Assembly (NCBI RefSeq): GCF_025666195.1
Contig: NZ_CP102592.1
Coordinates: forward strand, 2,790,001 to 2,854,000
Direction: 5' to 3'
Length of the DNA: 64,000 nt
Source of the DNA: Xanthomonas sp. CFBP 8443
GTDB taxonomy: Bacteria > Pseudomonadota > Gammaproteobacteria > Xanthomonadales > Xanthomonadaceae
Position numbers and translations under genes: made by a program. Every line of letters starts with the position of its first letter. Positions within the stretch are counted from its first letter, which is position 1. The notes under the pieces were generated by a model that was not told the DNA's origin, made no database searches, and saw nothing but the letters and a program-made list of their open reading frames with translations. Of the stretch, positions 17,016 to 25,242 are shown piece by piece.

Positions 17016-17897
17016 TCACTCGGACGCTGGCACCACGGAACCGTCAGAGGATACCGCAAAGCGGGCCACGTTCGCGCGCTTGTACGGGGTCAGATCCACG
17101 GTACTACCGGATTGCTGAACCTGGACCGCCGACGCATTGCCGAGCACGATGCGGCTCACCTGGCCCGGCGCGTAGTCGCGCTTCTCGCCCGCTTTCAGCA
17201 AGGCTTTTTCCAGCGGCGTGCCGTCGGCCGCGATGATCTGCACCCAGCTGTCGCCCTGGAACGACAGGCTCAGGCCAGGCTTTTGCGCCGTGCCGGAGAC
17301 GCGTTCGGTTTCGCTGGAGACGCGCGGCAGCGGGGTCAGCGAGGCGATGTATGGCGCGGCGCTGGGCGCGGCGCGGTCGACCGGCGCGGCGGCTGCGGCG
17401 TGGTTGCCTGGGCCGGACGGCGCAGGCTGTGCAACGTCGCCCGGGGCGGCCGGGACCACGTCCAGCGACGCGGTGCTCGGGCCGTCCTCGGCGAAATGGG
17501 TGCGGGTCGCATACCAGACCGGCACCGCCAGTCCGGCGGTGATCACCACGTACACCAGGCGCCGGGTGGCGCTCTCGAGCATGCGCCGCAGCGGCGGCGT
17601 ATGGGTGTGGCTGATCAGCTCCACCGGCTGCACCGGCGCCAGGTGCGCACTCTCCAGCAGCGGTTCCAGATCCACCTTGAGCAGGCGCGCGTAGCTGCGC
17701 AACTGCCCGCGCACGAACACCGGCGCGCCGAGGCGCTGCCACTGCTCCTCTTCCAGCGCACGGACCACGTGCACCGGCATGCGCAAGCGGCTACCGACGT
17801 CGTCGATGCTCAGGCCCGCCGCTTCGCGCGCTTCGCGGAGGTGTTGTCCGCAACCTTTGGCGCCGTCGAAAGCGTTCGGATTGGAATCGCTGATCAC
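17016..17897 (-). CDS. rodZ: RodZ-like helix-turn-helix cytoskeletal membrane protein
   Basis: RodZ links the MreB cytoskeleton to the elongation machinery. The 293-residue protein has an N-terminal HTH_25-type domain (about 18-85; LREAREAAGLSIDDVGSRLRM, RALEEEQW, VRGQLRSYARLL), one membrane helix about 113-130, a Pro/Ala-rich periplasmic linker and a C-terminal DUF4115 domain (about 205-285; LSFQGDSWVQIIAADGTPL, LGNASAVQVQQSGSTVDL). The start is GTG at 17897, overlapping the pilW stop by four bases (GTGA). It is slightly shorter than E. coli RodZ but complete. Confidence 0.87.
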   Translation of the reverse strand: MISDSNPNAFDGAKGCGQHLREAREAAGLSIDDVGSRLRMPVHVVRALEEEQWQRLGAPVFVRGQLRSYARLLKVDLEPLLESAHLAPVQPVELISHTHTPPLRRMLESATRRLVYVVITAGLAVPVWYATRTHFAEDGPSTASLDVVPAAPGDVAQPAPSGPGNHAAAAAPVDRAAPSAAPYIASLTPLPRVSSETERVSGTAQKPGLSLSFQGDSWVQIIAADGTPLEKALLKAGEKRDYAPGQVSRIVLGNASAVQVQQSGSTVDLTPYKRANVARFAVSSDGSVVPASE

Positions 17898-18721
17898 AAT
17901 GCACTAGCCCCGGGAGTCGTGGTCGCGGCGTCGGGAAACTCCTTGCGCAACCGCTGTTGGTAACGGCCGGCGGCAGCCCTGTCGCCCAGCCCTTGTTCAA
18001 TCTGAATAGCAAGTTGTAACACGGATGCGGTGGCCGGCGCAGCCGACAAACGCCGTTCGGAGAACGCGCGCGCCTGAAAAAAGCGCGCCTGCGCCGCTTC
18101 GTCGCGCGCCATCGCTTCCAACGCGTACGCATTGCCCGGCTCCAGCGCCAGCGCCTTGCGCAGGTCGCGCGCGCCGCGTTCGCGCTGGCCGATCTGCAGC
18201 GCGCAACCGCCGGCATTGGCCAGGGCCGACGCCGGTGTGGCGTAGCCCGGCGCCGCCAGGGCGCGGTCGAACCATTGCAGCGATTCGGCGACGGCGCCGT
18301 TGGCGCATAGCCAGGCACCGTAGTTGTTCAAGGTCTCGCCGCGGTTCGGCGCCAGCTCGGCGGCCTTGCGGTAGTGCTCGCCGGCCGCGGCGGCATTGCC
18401 GCGGCGGTCGGCGACGACGGCCAGCAAGGTCTGCGCCTGCACCGAATCCGGCGCCAGCGCCAACGCCTTGCGCGCATGGTCCTCGGCGCCGGCCAGATCG
18501 CCGCCGCTGAGCCGGTTGCCGGCCAGGCCCAACTGCTCCTGCAGCGCGTAGCGCGCCTTGACCGCACCGTCGTCGCGGAAATCGTAGTCCGGCGCCACCT
18601 GCTCGACGCTGCGCAGCTTGCCCGGCGTGCTGCTGCGCCCGGCGCAAGCCGACAGCGCCAGCAGCGCCAGCAGCGCCACGCTCAATCCGGCGATGGCCAG
18701 AGGATGGCTAGGCCGCCGCAT
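17894..18721 (-). CDS. pilW: Type IV pilus biogenesis/stability lipoprotein
   Basis: PilW (also called PilF) is an outer-membrane-associated TPR lipoprotein needed for PilQ secretin multimerisation. The 275-residue precursor has a hydrophobic signal ending LLALSAC with Cys26 as lipidation site, then consecutive TPR units ([46 protein letters not shown] repeats, [17 protein letters not shown]). Its ATG at 18721 lies 14 bases inside the rlmN 3' end and its stop overlaps rodZ, so rlmN-pilW-rodZ are tightly coupled. That is the usual order in Xanthomonadaceae and Pseudomonas. Confidence 0.88.
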   Translation of the reverse strand: MRRPSHPLAIAGLSVALLALLALSACAGRSSTPGKLRSVEQVAPDYDFRDDGAVKARYALQEQLGLAGNRLSGGDLAGAEDHARKALALAPDSVQAQTLLAVVADRRGNAAAAGEHYRKAAELAPNRGETLNNYGAWLCANGAVAESLQWFDRALAAPGYATPASALANAGGCALQIGQRERGARDLRKALALEPGNAYALEAMARDEAAQARFFQARAFSERRLSAAPATASVLQLAIQIEQGLGDRAAAGRYQQRLRKEFPDAATTTPGASAL

Positions 18722-19913
18722 CCCGGTCCGCCCGCGTCTGCAACTCGCGCTGGAAGTCGGCCTGGCGGCGCGTGCGGTCCATGACCTGCCCCTTGAGCTG
18801 GCCGCATGCCGCATCGATGTCGTCGCCGCGCGTGCGCCGCACCATGGTCAGCACCTGCGCATCGAGCAGGATCTTCTGGAACGCGCGGATCTCGGTATCG
18901 CCGGAACGCTCGTAGCGCGTGCCCGGGAACGGATTGAACGGGATCAGATTGACCTTGCCCGCGTCCTTGGCCTGCACCGCATTGTCGAACTGGCGCATCA
19001 GCCGCGCCAGCTGCCGCGCGTGCTCGGGCTGGTCGTTGATGCCCTTCATCAGCGTGTATTCGAAGGTCACCGACTCGCGGCGCTTGTTGGCGCGCAGGTA
19101 GCGCGCGCAGGCGGCCATCAGTTCGGCGACCGGGTACTTCTTGTTGAGCGGCACCAGCGTCTCGCGCAGCGCGTCGTCGGCCGCGTGCAGCGAAACCGCC
19201 AGCGACACGTCGCTCTCGGTGGACAGGCGATCGATCATCGGCACCAGGCCGGAGGTCGACAGCGTCACCCGCTTGTTGGCCAGGCCGTAGCCCAGGTCGT
19301 CGCGCATCACGCTCATCGCGCGCACGACGTTGTCGAAATTCATCAGCGGCTCGCCCATGCCCATCATCACCACGTTGGTGAGACGGCGCTGCTGGTGCGG
19401 CACGTTGCCCAGGTGCCGCGCCGCGACCCACACCTGGCCGATGATCTCGGCGGTGGACAGGTTGCGGTTGAAGCCCTGGGTGGCGGTCGAACAGAACGTG
19501 CAGTTCAGCGCGCAGCCGACCTGCGACGACACGCACAGCGTGCCGCGGCCCTTGTCGGGGATGTACACGGTCTCGATCGCGTTCTTGCCGTCGGTGCCCA
19601 TGGCCAGCAGCCACTTGTGGGTCCCGTCGGTGGACGGCTTGTCGAACACGATGTTGGGGACGACGACCTCGGCATGCTGCTGCAGCTTGGCGCGCAGCGC
19701 CTTGCCGAGGTCGGTCATCTGGTCGAAGTCGGTGACGTAGCGGTGGTGGATCCACTTCATCACCTGGTGGGCGCGGTAGCGCGCTTCGCCGAGGGTCTCG
19801 GCGAAGAAACGCTCCAGGCCCTCGCGATCGAGGTCGAGCAGGTTCTGCTTGGCTACCGCGCCGGTCCGGATCGGATCGGCGAGCGCCAACGGAGTGTGGA
19901 CGACCTCGTTCAC
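18708..19913 (-). CDS. rlmN: Dual-specificity 23S rRNA/tRNA adenine-C2 methyltransferase
   Basis: RlmN is a radical-SAM enzyme that methylates A2503 of 23S rRNA and A37 of some tRNAs. The 401-residue protein carries the cluster motif CALNCTFC (Cys134, Cys138, Cys141), the SAM-binding [15 protein letters not shown] and [12 protein letters not shown], and the C-terminal [11 protein letters not shown] segment holding the second catalytic cysteine. The N-terminal half has [15 protein letters not shown], typical of the family. The ATG at 19913 fits. It precedes pilW and lies 9 bases after ndk on the same strand. Confidence 0.96.
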   Translation of the reverse strand: MNEVVHTPLALADPIRTGAVAKQNLLDLDREGLERFFAETLGEARYRAHQVMKWIHHRYVTDFDQMTDLGKALRAKLQQHAEVVVPNIVFDKPSTDGTHKWLLAMGTDGKNAIETVYIPDKGRGTLCVSSQVGCALNCTFCSTATQGFNRNLSTAEIIGQVWVAARHLGNVPHQQRRLTNVVMMGMGEPLMNFDNVVRAMSVMRDDLGYGLANKRVTLSTSGLVPMIDRLSTESDVSLAVSLHAADDALRETLVPLNKKYPVAELMAACARYLRANKRRESVTFEYTLMKGINDQPEHARQLARLMRQFDNAVQAKDAGKVNLIPFNPFPGTRYERSGDTEIRAFQKILLDAQVLTMVRRTRGDDIDAACGQLKGQVMDRTRRQADFQRELQTRADRDAAA

Positions 19914-19922
19914 GATGACCTC

Positions 19923-20348
19923 TTAGCGCGAAACCACTTCGGTGGCGGCGAAGAAATACGCCACTTCGTTGGCGGCGTTCTCGACCGAATCGGAACCGTG
20001 CGCGGCGTTGGCGTCGATCGAGTCGGCGAAATCGGCGCGGATGGTGCCCGGCGCGGCATCCTTCGGGTTGGTGGCGCCGAGCAGGTCGCGGTGCGCGGCC
20101 ACGGCGTTCTCGCCTTCCAGCGCCTGGATCATCACCGGGCCGGAGATCATGAACTCGACCAGCGCGTTGAAGAACGGACGCTCGCGGTGCACGGCGTAGA
20201 AGCCCTCGGCCTCGCGGCGCGACAGCTGCTTGTACTTGGCGGCCACGACCTTCAGGCCGGCCTTCTCGAAGCGGGAATAGATCTCGCCGATGACGTTCTT
20301 GGCGACGGCATCGGGCTTGATGATGGACAGGGTGCGCTCCAGCGCCAT
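19923..20348 (-). CDS. ndk: Nucleoside diphosphate kinase
   Basis: Ndk equilibrates (d)NTP pools through a phosphohistidine intermediate. The 141-residue protein has the standard length. It begins [19 protein letters not shown] and contains [14 protein letters not shown] and the active-site [12 protein letters not shown] with His117. GGAG sits a few bases before the ATG at 20348. Upstream at 20397-20421 is a terminator-like hairpin oriented in the same direction, so ndk either has its own promoter in the last 50 bases or is controlled by attenuation. It heads the block ndk-rlmN-pilW-rodZ. Confidence 0.97.
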   Translation of the reverse strand: MALERTLSIIKPDAVAKNVIGEIYSRFEKAGLKVVAAKYKQLSRREAEGFYAVHRERPFFNALVEFMISGPVMIQALEGENAVAAHRDLLGATNPKDAAPGTIRADFADSIDANAAHGSDSVENAANEVAYFFAATEVVSR

Positions 20349-20396
20349 GGGAAGTTCTCCGTTGGGCGGGCCACTAGACGGCCCGAGGTTAGCATG

Positions 20397-20421
20397 AAAA
20401 AAACCCGCGTCAAAACGCGGG
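20397..20421 (-). terminator. Leftward intrinsic terminator upstream of ndk
   Basis: On the minus strand CCCGCGT-TTTG-ACGCGGG forms a 7-bp stem with a four-base loop, followed by seven T residues. This is a strong factor-independent terminator reading leftward. No leftward gene precedes it, because the next gene (20566) reads rightward. It therefore ends either a short unannotated transcript or an attenuated ndk leader. Confidence 0.75.
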
Positions 20422-20428
20422 CTTAGCC

Positions 20429-20449
20429 AGAATTGCGATGGACAATTCT
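20429..20449. promoter_or_regulatory. AGAATTG-N7-CAATTCT inverted repeat
   Basis: A perfect 7-bp inverted repeat with a 7-base spacer lies in an AT-richer part of the ndk/TetR intergenic region. The geometry suits a dimeric repressor or activator operator. The cognate protein is unknown. Confidence 0.4.
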
Positions 20450-20533
20450 ATCCAATCGCAGCGGGGTTTGCACGGGCGCCGGCTGAATCGTGCTGCACCG
20501 CAACATGACGCACCCGGCGGCGAGGCCTAGACT

Positions 20534-20547
20534 CAAACAATCGTTTG
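20534..20547. promoter_or_regulatory. PsrA-type operator CAAAC-N4-GTTTG
   Basis: CAAACAATCGTTTG is a perfect inverted repeat ending 18 bases before the ATG of the TetR-family regulator. It matches the published Pseudomonas PsrA motif (G/CAAAC-N2-4-GTTTG/C), so autoregulation is likely. Its closeness to the start codon implies that it overlaps the promoter or the very start of the mRNA. Confidence 0.75.
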
Positions 20548-20565
20548 ATTGATTCCGGCGGCCGC

Positions 20566-21198
20566 ATGGCAAAGCAAGCGCACTTCTCCACCAAGGACCG
20601 CATCCTCAGCGCGGCCGAGGAACTGTTCGCCCAGCACGGCTTCACCGGCACCTCGCTGCGCCAGGTGACCAGCCAGGCCGACGTCAACATCGCCGCGGTG
20701 AACTACCACTTCGGCTCCAAGGAAAACCTGGTCAACGAGGTGTTCCGGCGGCGCATGGACGAGATGACCGCGGCGCGCCTGGCGCAGCTGGAAGCCGCCC
20801 AGCGCCAACATCCGGGCCAGCTCGGCCCGGTGCTGGCCGCGTTCGTGGAGCCGGCGCTGGCGATGGCCCAGGACCGCCAGAGCGGCGGCGCCTTCGTGCG
20901 CGTGATCGCCCGCGCCTACGCCGAGAAGAACGACAGCCTGCGCCAGTTCCTGTCCGACCACTACGGCCATGTACTGCGCGAATTCGGCAAGGCCATCGCC
21001 GTCTGCGTGCCCGAGCTGAGCAAGGAAGAACTCTATTGGCGCCTGGATTTCCTGGCCGGTGCCCTGACCTACGCCATGGCCGACTTCGGCCTGATCAAGC
21101 GCCCCGCCGGCGTCAGCGAAGGCGCGCACCGCGCCCACGCCGCGCGCGAACTGATCCGTTTCGCCGAAGCGGGCTTCCTGGCCCGCGCCGTGCCCTGA
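20566..21198 (+). CDS. TetR/AcrR regulator, PsrA-like (fatty-acid responsive)
   Basis: A 210-residue repressor with an N-terminal TetR helix-turn-helix (about 12-55; KDRILSAAEELFAQHGFTGTSLRQVTSQADVNIAAVNYHFGSKENLV), very like PsrA of Pseudomonas. The C-terminal ligand domain (LYWRLDFLAGALTYAMADF) also resembles PsrA-type regulators, which release DNA on binding long-chain fatty acids or acyl-CoA. A perfect PsrA-type operator lies just upstream, and beta-oxidation genes fadN and fadA follow on the same strand. The ATG at 20566 is used; an in-frame TTG at 20545 would place the operator inside the gene. Ligand and targets are inferred. Confidence 0.85.
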   Translation: MAKQAHFSTKDRILSAAEELFAQHGFTGTSLRQVTSQADVNIAAVNYHFGSKENLVNEVFRRRMDEMTAARLAQLEAAQRQHPGQLGPVLAAFVEPALAMAQDRQSGGAFVRVIARAYAEKNDSLRQFLSDHYGHVLREFGKAIAVCVPELSKEELYWRLDFLAGALTYAMADFGLIKRPAGVSEGAHRAHAARELIRFAEAGFLARAVP

Positions 21199-21275
21199 TC
21201 CGAAAGAACCGTTTCGCCACACCCGCTGCTTCCAGACCCGAACCCGCAATCGTTGACCCACAGAGGCTGATCGCT

Positions 21276-23648
21276 ATGTCCAACCCCCTGCTAGTCCGCC
21301 GTGCTGCCGTCCTGGGCGCGGGCGTGATGGGCGCGCAGATCGCTGCGCACCTGACCAACGCCGGCGTCGACACCGTCCTGTTCGACCTTCCCGCCAAGGA
21401 TGGCCATCCCGACGGCATCGTGCTCAAGGCCATCGCCAACCTGACCAAGCTGAGCCCGGCGCCGCTGGCCAGCCCGTCGCTGGCCGAGGCGATCACCCCG
21501 GCCAACTACGAGTCCGGCCTGGAGCAGCTGCGCGGCTGCGACCTGATCATCGAAGCCATCGCCGAGCGCATGGACTGGAAGCAGGACCTGTACAAGAAGA
21601 TCGCCCCGTTCGTGGCCGATCACGCGGTGCTGGCGTCCAACACCTCCGGCCTGGGCATCAACAAGCTGTCCGACGTGCTGCCCGAGCAACTGCGCCACCG
21701 CTTCTGCGGCGTGCACTTCTTCAACCCGCCGCGCTACATGCACCTGGCCGAGCTGATCCCGGCCAAGGGCACCGACGCGGCGGTGCTGGAAGGCCTGGAA
21801 GCGTTCCTGGTCACCACTCTGGGCAAGGGCGTGGTCTACGCCAAGGACACCCCGAATTTCATCGGCAACCGCATCGGCGTGTTCTCGATCCTGTCCACCA
21901 TCCACCACACCGCGCAGTCCGGCCTAGGCTTCGACGAAGTCGACGCGCTGACCGGCCCGCTGGTCGGGCGGCCGAAGTCGGCGACCTACCGCACCTCCGA
22001 CGTGGTCGGCCTGGACACCATGGCCCACGTCATCAAGACCATGGCCGACACCCTGCCCGACGATCCGTGGCACCAGTACTTCGCTGCGCCGAAGTGGCTG
22101 GACGCGCTGATCGGCAAGGGCGCGCTCGGCCAGAAGGTCGGCGCCGGCATCTTCCGCAAAGTCGGCAAGGACATCGTGGTGCTGGACCTTGAGAAGCAGG
22201 ATTACCGTCCGGCCGACCGCGGTGCGGCGCCGGAAGTGGTCGAGATCCTGAAGATCAAGAACCCGGCCGAGAAGTTCGCCAAGCTGCGCGAGAGCCAGCA
22301 TCCGCAGGCGCAGTTCCTGTGGGCGACCTTTCGCGACCTGTTCCACTACAGCGCCTATCACCTGGCCGACATCGCCGAAACCGCACGCGACGTGGACCTG
22401 GCGATCCGCTGGGGCTACGGCTGGTCGCTGGGTCCGTTCGAGACCTGGCAGGCCGCCGGCTGGAAGCAGGTGGCGCAGTGGATCGCCGACGACATCGTCG
22501 CCGGCAAGACCATGTCCAGCGCGCCGCTGCCGGACTGGGTGTTCGACGGTCGCGACGGCGTGCACGCCGCCGAAGGCAGCTACAGCCCGGCGCGCAACGC
22601 CAAGCTGCCGCGCTCGGCGCTGCCGGTGTACCAGCGCCAGCGCTTCCCCGATCCGCTGCTGGGCGAGAAGTTCGCGCCGGGCGAGACCGTGTTCGAGAAC
22701 GACGGTCTGCGCCTGTGGCACGACGGCGACGACATCGCCGTGGTCAGCTTCAAGACCAAGATGAACACCGTCTCCGACCAGGTCCTCGACGGCCTGCAGG
22801 AAGCGGTGGGCCGCGCCGAGAAGGGCTTCAAGGGCCTGGTGATCTGGCAGCAGAAGGAACCCTTCTCCGCCGGCGCCGACCTGGCCGGCGCGCTCGGCCT
22901 GCTGCAGGCCGGCAAGGTCGATGCGTTCGAGGCGATGGTCGCCAACTTCCAGGCCACCAGCCAGCGCATCAAGTATTCGCTGGTGCCGGTGGTCGCGGCG
23001 GTGCGCGGCCTGGCCCTGGGCGGTGGCTGCGAGTTCCAGATGCACAGCGCCAAGACCGTGGCCGCGCTGGAAAGCTACATCGGCCTGGTCGAGGCCGGCG
23101 TCGGCCTGCTGCCGGCCGGCGGCGGCCTGAAGGAAATCGCGGTGCGCGCCTCGCAGGCGGCCGGTCCGGGCGGCGACGTGTTCGCCGAGCTGAAGAAGAC
23201 CTTCGAGACCGTGGCGATGGCCAAGGTCTCCACCTCGGCGGTCAACGCCAAGGAACTGGGCCTGCTGCGCGGCACCGACAAGGTCGTGTTCAACAGCTAC
23301 GAGGCGCTGTACATCGCCAAGGCCGAAGCGCGCGCGCTGGCCGAAGGCGGCTACCGCCCGCCGCTGCCGGCACGGCGCATCCAGGTCGCCGGCGACGTCG
23401 GCATCGCCACCTTCAAGATGCTGCTGGTCAACATGCTGGAAGGCCGCTTCATCAGCGAATACGACTACGAGATCGCCACCCGCATCGCCACCGTGCTGTG
23501 CGGCGGCGAAGTCGATCGCGGCGCGCTGGTCGACGAGGAATGGCTGCTCAAGCTCGAGCGCAAGCACTTCGTCGAACTGGCCCAGCAGGAAAAGACCCAG
23601 GCGCGGATCGGGCACATGCTGAAGACGGGCAAACCCTTGCGGAACTGA
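21276..23648 (+). CDS. fadN: 3-hydroxyacyl-CoA dehydrogenase / enoyl-CoA hydratase (FadN type)
   Basis: This enzyme performs the hydration and dehydrogenation steps of fatty-acid beta-oxidation. The 790-residue protein has the dehydrogenase first (NAD motif AVLGAGVMGAQIAAHLTNAG from about residue 11; NTSGLGINKLSDVLPE; GVHFFNPPRYMHLAELIP; DTPNFIGNRIG). A crotonase domain follows near the C-terminus (GLVIWQQKEPFSAGADLAG, AVRGLALGGGCEFQMHS). That order is the reverse of E. coli FadB and matches Bacillus FadN. AGAGG lies about 10 bases before the ATG at 21276. The 77-base gap after the regulator holds CGAAA-N6-TTTCG (21201-21216). The thiolase gene follows, after a repeat. Confidence 0.93.
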   Translation: MSNPLLVRRAAVLGAGVMGAQIAAHLTNAGVDTVLFDLPAKDGHPDGIVLKAIANLTKLSPAPLASPSLAEAITPANYESGLEQLRGCDLIIEAIAERMDWKQDLYKKIAPFVADHAVLASNTSGLGINKLSDVLPEQLRHRFCGVHFFNPPRYMHLAELIPAKGTDAAVLEGLEAFLVTTLGKGVVYAKDTPNFIGNRIGVFSILSTIHHTAQSGLGFDEVDALTGPLVGRPKSATYRTSDVVGLDTMAHVIKTMADTLPDDPWHQYFAAPKWLDALIGKGALGQKVGAGIFRKVGKDIVVLDLEKQDYRPADRGAAPEVVEILKIKNPAEKFAKLRESQHPQAQFLWATFRDLFHYSAYHLADIAETARDVDLAIRWGYGWSLGPFETWQAAGWKQVAQWIADDIVAGKTMSSAPLPDWVFDGRDGVHAAEGSYSPARNAKLPRSALPVYQRQRFPDPLLGEKFAPGETVFENDGLRLWHDGDDIAVVSFKTKMNTVSDQVLDGLQEAVGRAEKGFKGLVIWQQKEPFSAGADLAGALGLLQAGKVDAFEAMVANFQATSQRIKYSLVPVVAAVRGLALGGGCEFQMHSAKTVAALESYIGLVEAGVGLLPAGGGLKEIAVRASQAAGPGGDVFAELKKTFETVAMAKVSTSAVNAKELGLLRGTDKVVFNSYEALYIAKAEARALAEGGYRPPLPARRIQVAGDVGIATFKMLLVNMLEGRFISEYDYEIATRIATVLCGGEVDRGALVDEEWLLKLERKHFVELAQQEKTQARIGHMLKTGKPLRN

Positions 23649-23656
23649 TTGAAGAC

Positions 23657-23748
23657 GGGACCAGGGACCAGGGACCGGGGACCCGGAAAGGCAGGAGCGG
23701 AGCGACGCTTTTGACTTTCCGGGTCCCTGGTCCCGGGTCCCCGGTCCC
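23657..23748. repeat. Paired inverted dispersed repeat between fadN and fadA
   Basis: Arms at 23657-23690 and 23715-23748 are imperfect reverse complements of about 34 bases (GGGACCAGGGACC... and ...GGTCCCTGGTCCC). The motif is shared with the element at 508-635. It sits 8 bases after the fadN stop and ends 36 bases before fadA. A stem-loop here could stabilise the fadN mRNA or lower fadA expression. The loop has no T-tract, so a terminator role is less likely. Confidence 0.85.
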
Positions 23749-23784
23749 GAACCAGCAAACTTCCAGCCATTCGAGACTCCCCAA

Positions 23785-24990
23785 ATGACCAGACAAATCC
23801 AAGACGCCTACATCGTCGCCGCCACCCGCACACCGGTCGGCAAGGCGCCCAAGGGCGTGTTCCGCAATACCCGCCCGGACGACATGCTGGCGCACGTGCT
23901 GCGCGGGGTGGTCGCGCAGGCGCCGGGCATCGACACCTCGCGCATCGACGATGCGATTATCGGCTGCGCGATGCCCGAGGGCGAGCAAGGCATGAACGTG
24001 GCGCGCATCGGCGTGCTGCTGGCCGGGCTGCCGAACTCGGTGGCCGGGCAGACCATCAACCGCTTCTGCTCCTCCGGCATCCAGGCCGTGGCGCTGGCCG
24101 CGGACCAGATCCGCCTGGGCAACGCCGACCTGATGCTGGCCGGCGGCACCGAGTCGATGTCGATGGTGCCGATGATGGGCAACAAGGTCGCGCTGTCGCC
24201 GAGCGTGTTCGCCGACGACCACGTGGCCATCGCCTACGGCATGGGCATCACCGCCGAGAAGGTGGCCGAGGAATGGAAGGTGTCGCGCGAGGACCAGGAC
24301 GCGTTCGCGCTGGCTTCGCACCAGAAGGCCATCGCCGCGATCGCCGCCGGCGAGTTCCGCGACGAGATCACCCCGTACGAGATCCTGTCGCACCAGCCCG
24401 ACCTGGCCGGCAACGTCATCGCGCTGCGCAAGCGCCTGGTCGACACCGACGAAGGTCCGCGCCCGGACAGCTCGATCGAAGGCCTGGCCAAGCTGCGCCC
24501 GGTGTTCCGCAACGGCCAGTTCGGCGGCAGCGTCACCGCCGGCAACTCCTCGCAGATGAGCGACGGCGCCGGTGCGGTGCTGCTGGCCTCCGAGCAGGCG
24601 ATCAAGGACTACGGCCTGACCCCCCTCGCCCGCTTCGTCAGCTTCTCGGTCGCCGGCGTGCGTCCGGAAGTGATGGGCATCGGCCCGATCGCGGCGATTC
24701 CCAAGGCGCTCAAGCAGGCCGGCCTGAGCAAGGACCAGATCGACTGGATCGAACTCAACGAAGCCTTCGCCGCGCAGTCGCTGGCGGTGATCCGCGACAG
24801 CGGCCTGGACCCGTCCAAGGTCAATCCGCTGGGCGGCGCGATCGCACTCGGCCATCCGCTCGGCGCCACCGGTGCGATCCGCACCGCCACGCTGGTGCAC
24901 GGCCTGCGCCGCCGCCAGCAGAAGTACGGCATGGTCACCATGTGCATCGGCACCGGCATGGGCGCGGCCGGCATCATCGAGGCGCTGTAA
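23785..24990 (+). CDS. fadA: Acetyl-CoA C-acyltransferase (3-ketoacyl-CoA thiolase)
   Basis: The thiolase cleaves 3-ketoacyl-CoA, completing the beta-oxidation cycle begun by FadN. The 401-residue protein has the nucleophile loop NRFCSSGIQAVALAAD (Cys95), the signature NEAFAAQSLAVIRDSG, the His motif GGAIALGHPLGATGA and the C-terminal acid/base cysteine in TMCIGTGMGAAGIIEAL. The start ATG at 23785 follows a weak purine-rich stretch. It is co-oriented with the PsrA-like regulator and fadN, 136 bases downstream of fadN. A biosynthetic acetyl-CoA acetyltransferase is the alternative, but the context favours beta-oxidation. Confidence 0.93.
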   Translation: MTRQIQDAYIVAATRTPVGKAPKGVFRNTRPDDMLAHVLRGVVAQAPGIDTSRIDDAIIGCAMPEGEQGMNVARIGVLLAGLPNSVAGQTINRFCSSGIQAVALAADQIRLGNADLMLAGGTESMSMVPMMGNKVALSPSVFADDHVAIAYGMGITAEKVAEEWKVSREDQDAFALASHQKAIAAIAAGEFRDEITPYEILSHQPDLAGNVIALRKRLVDTDEGPRPDSSIEGLAKLRPVFRNGQFGGSVTAGNSSQMSDGAGAVLLASEQAIKDYGLTPLARFVSFSVAGVRPEVMGIGPIAAIPKALKQAGLSKDQIDWIELNEAFAAQSLAVIRDSGLDPSKVNPLGGAIALGHPLGATGAIRTATLVHGLRRRQQKYGMVTMCIGTGMGAAGIIEAL

Positions 24991-25148
24991 GGCAATCACC
25001 CCTGGTGGGTTGCGTGGCGCGGGTAAGAATGCAGCCCGCCCGCGCCACCCATCCAGCCATTGCCGCCTGCGGCATCGGATTAGTCGTTCCCCGCCTGTTT
25101 GCCGATCCGCTTCACCGATCGGCAAGACGTTCGCAGGGCTGGCGCAGC

Positions 25149-25184
25149 AACGGAAAAGGCAGCCGAGAGGCTGCCTTTTCCGTT
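25149..25184. terminator. Bidirectional terminator between fadA and galU
   Basis: AACGGAAAAGGCAGCC and its exact reverse complement form a perfect 16-bp stem with a GAGA loop. Runs of A and T in the lower stem give T-rich ends in both directions. It lies between convergent fadA and galU, the expected place for a shared terminator. Nothing else was seen in the 252-base gap. Confidence 0.85.
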
Positions 25185-25242
25185 GCCGGCACGAGGATTC
25201 CGGCCGCGCACCGCAACGAAGCGGGCGCGGCGGCAGGCTCGA

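Noticed and set aside
21201..21216. CGAAA-N6-TTTCG as a second PsrA operator before fadN
   Set aside because: The arms do not match the CAAAC/GTTTG motif. It could be chance, so it is only mentioned in the fadN entry.
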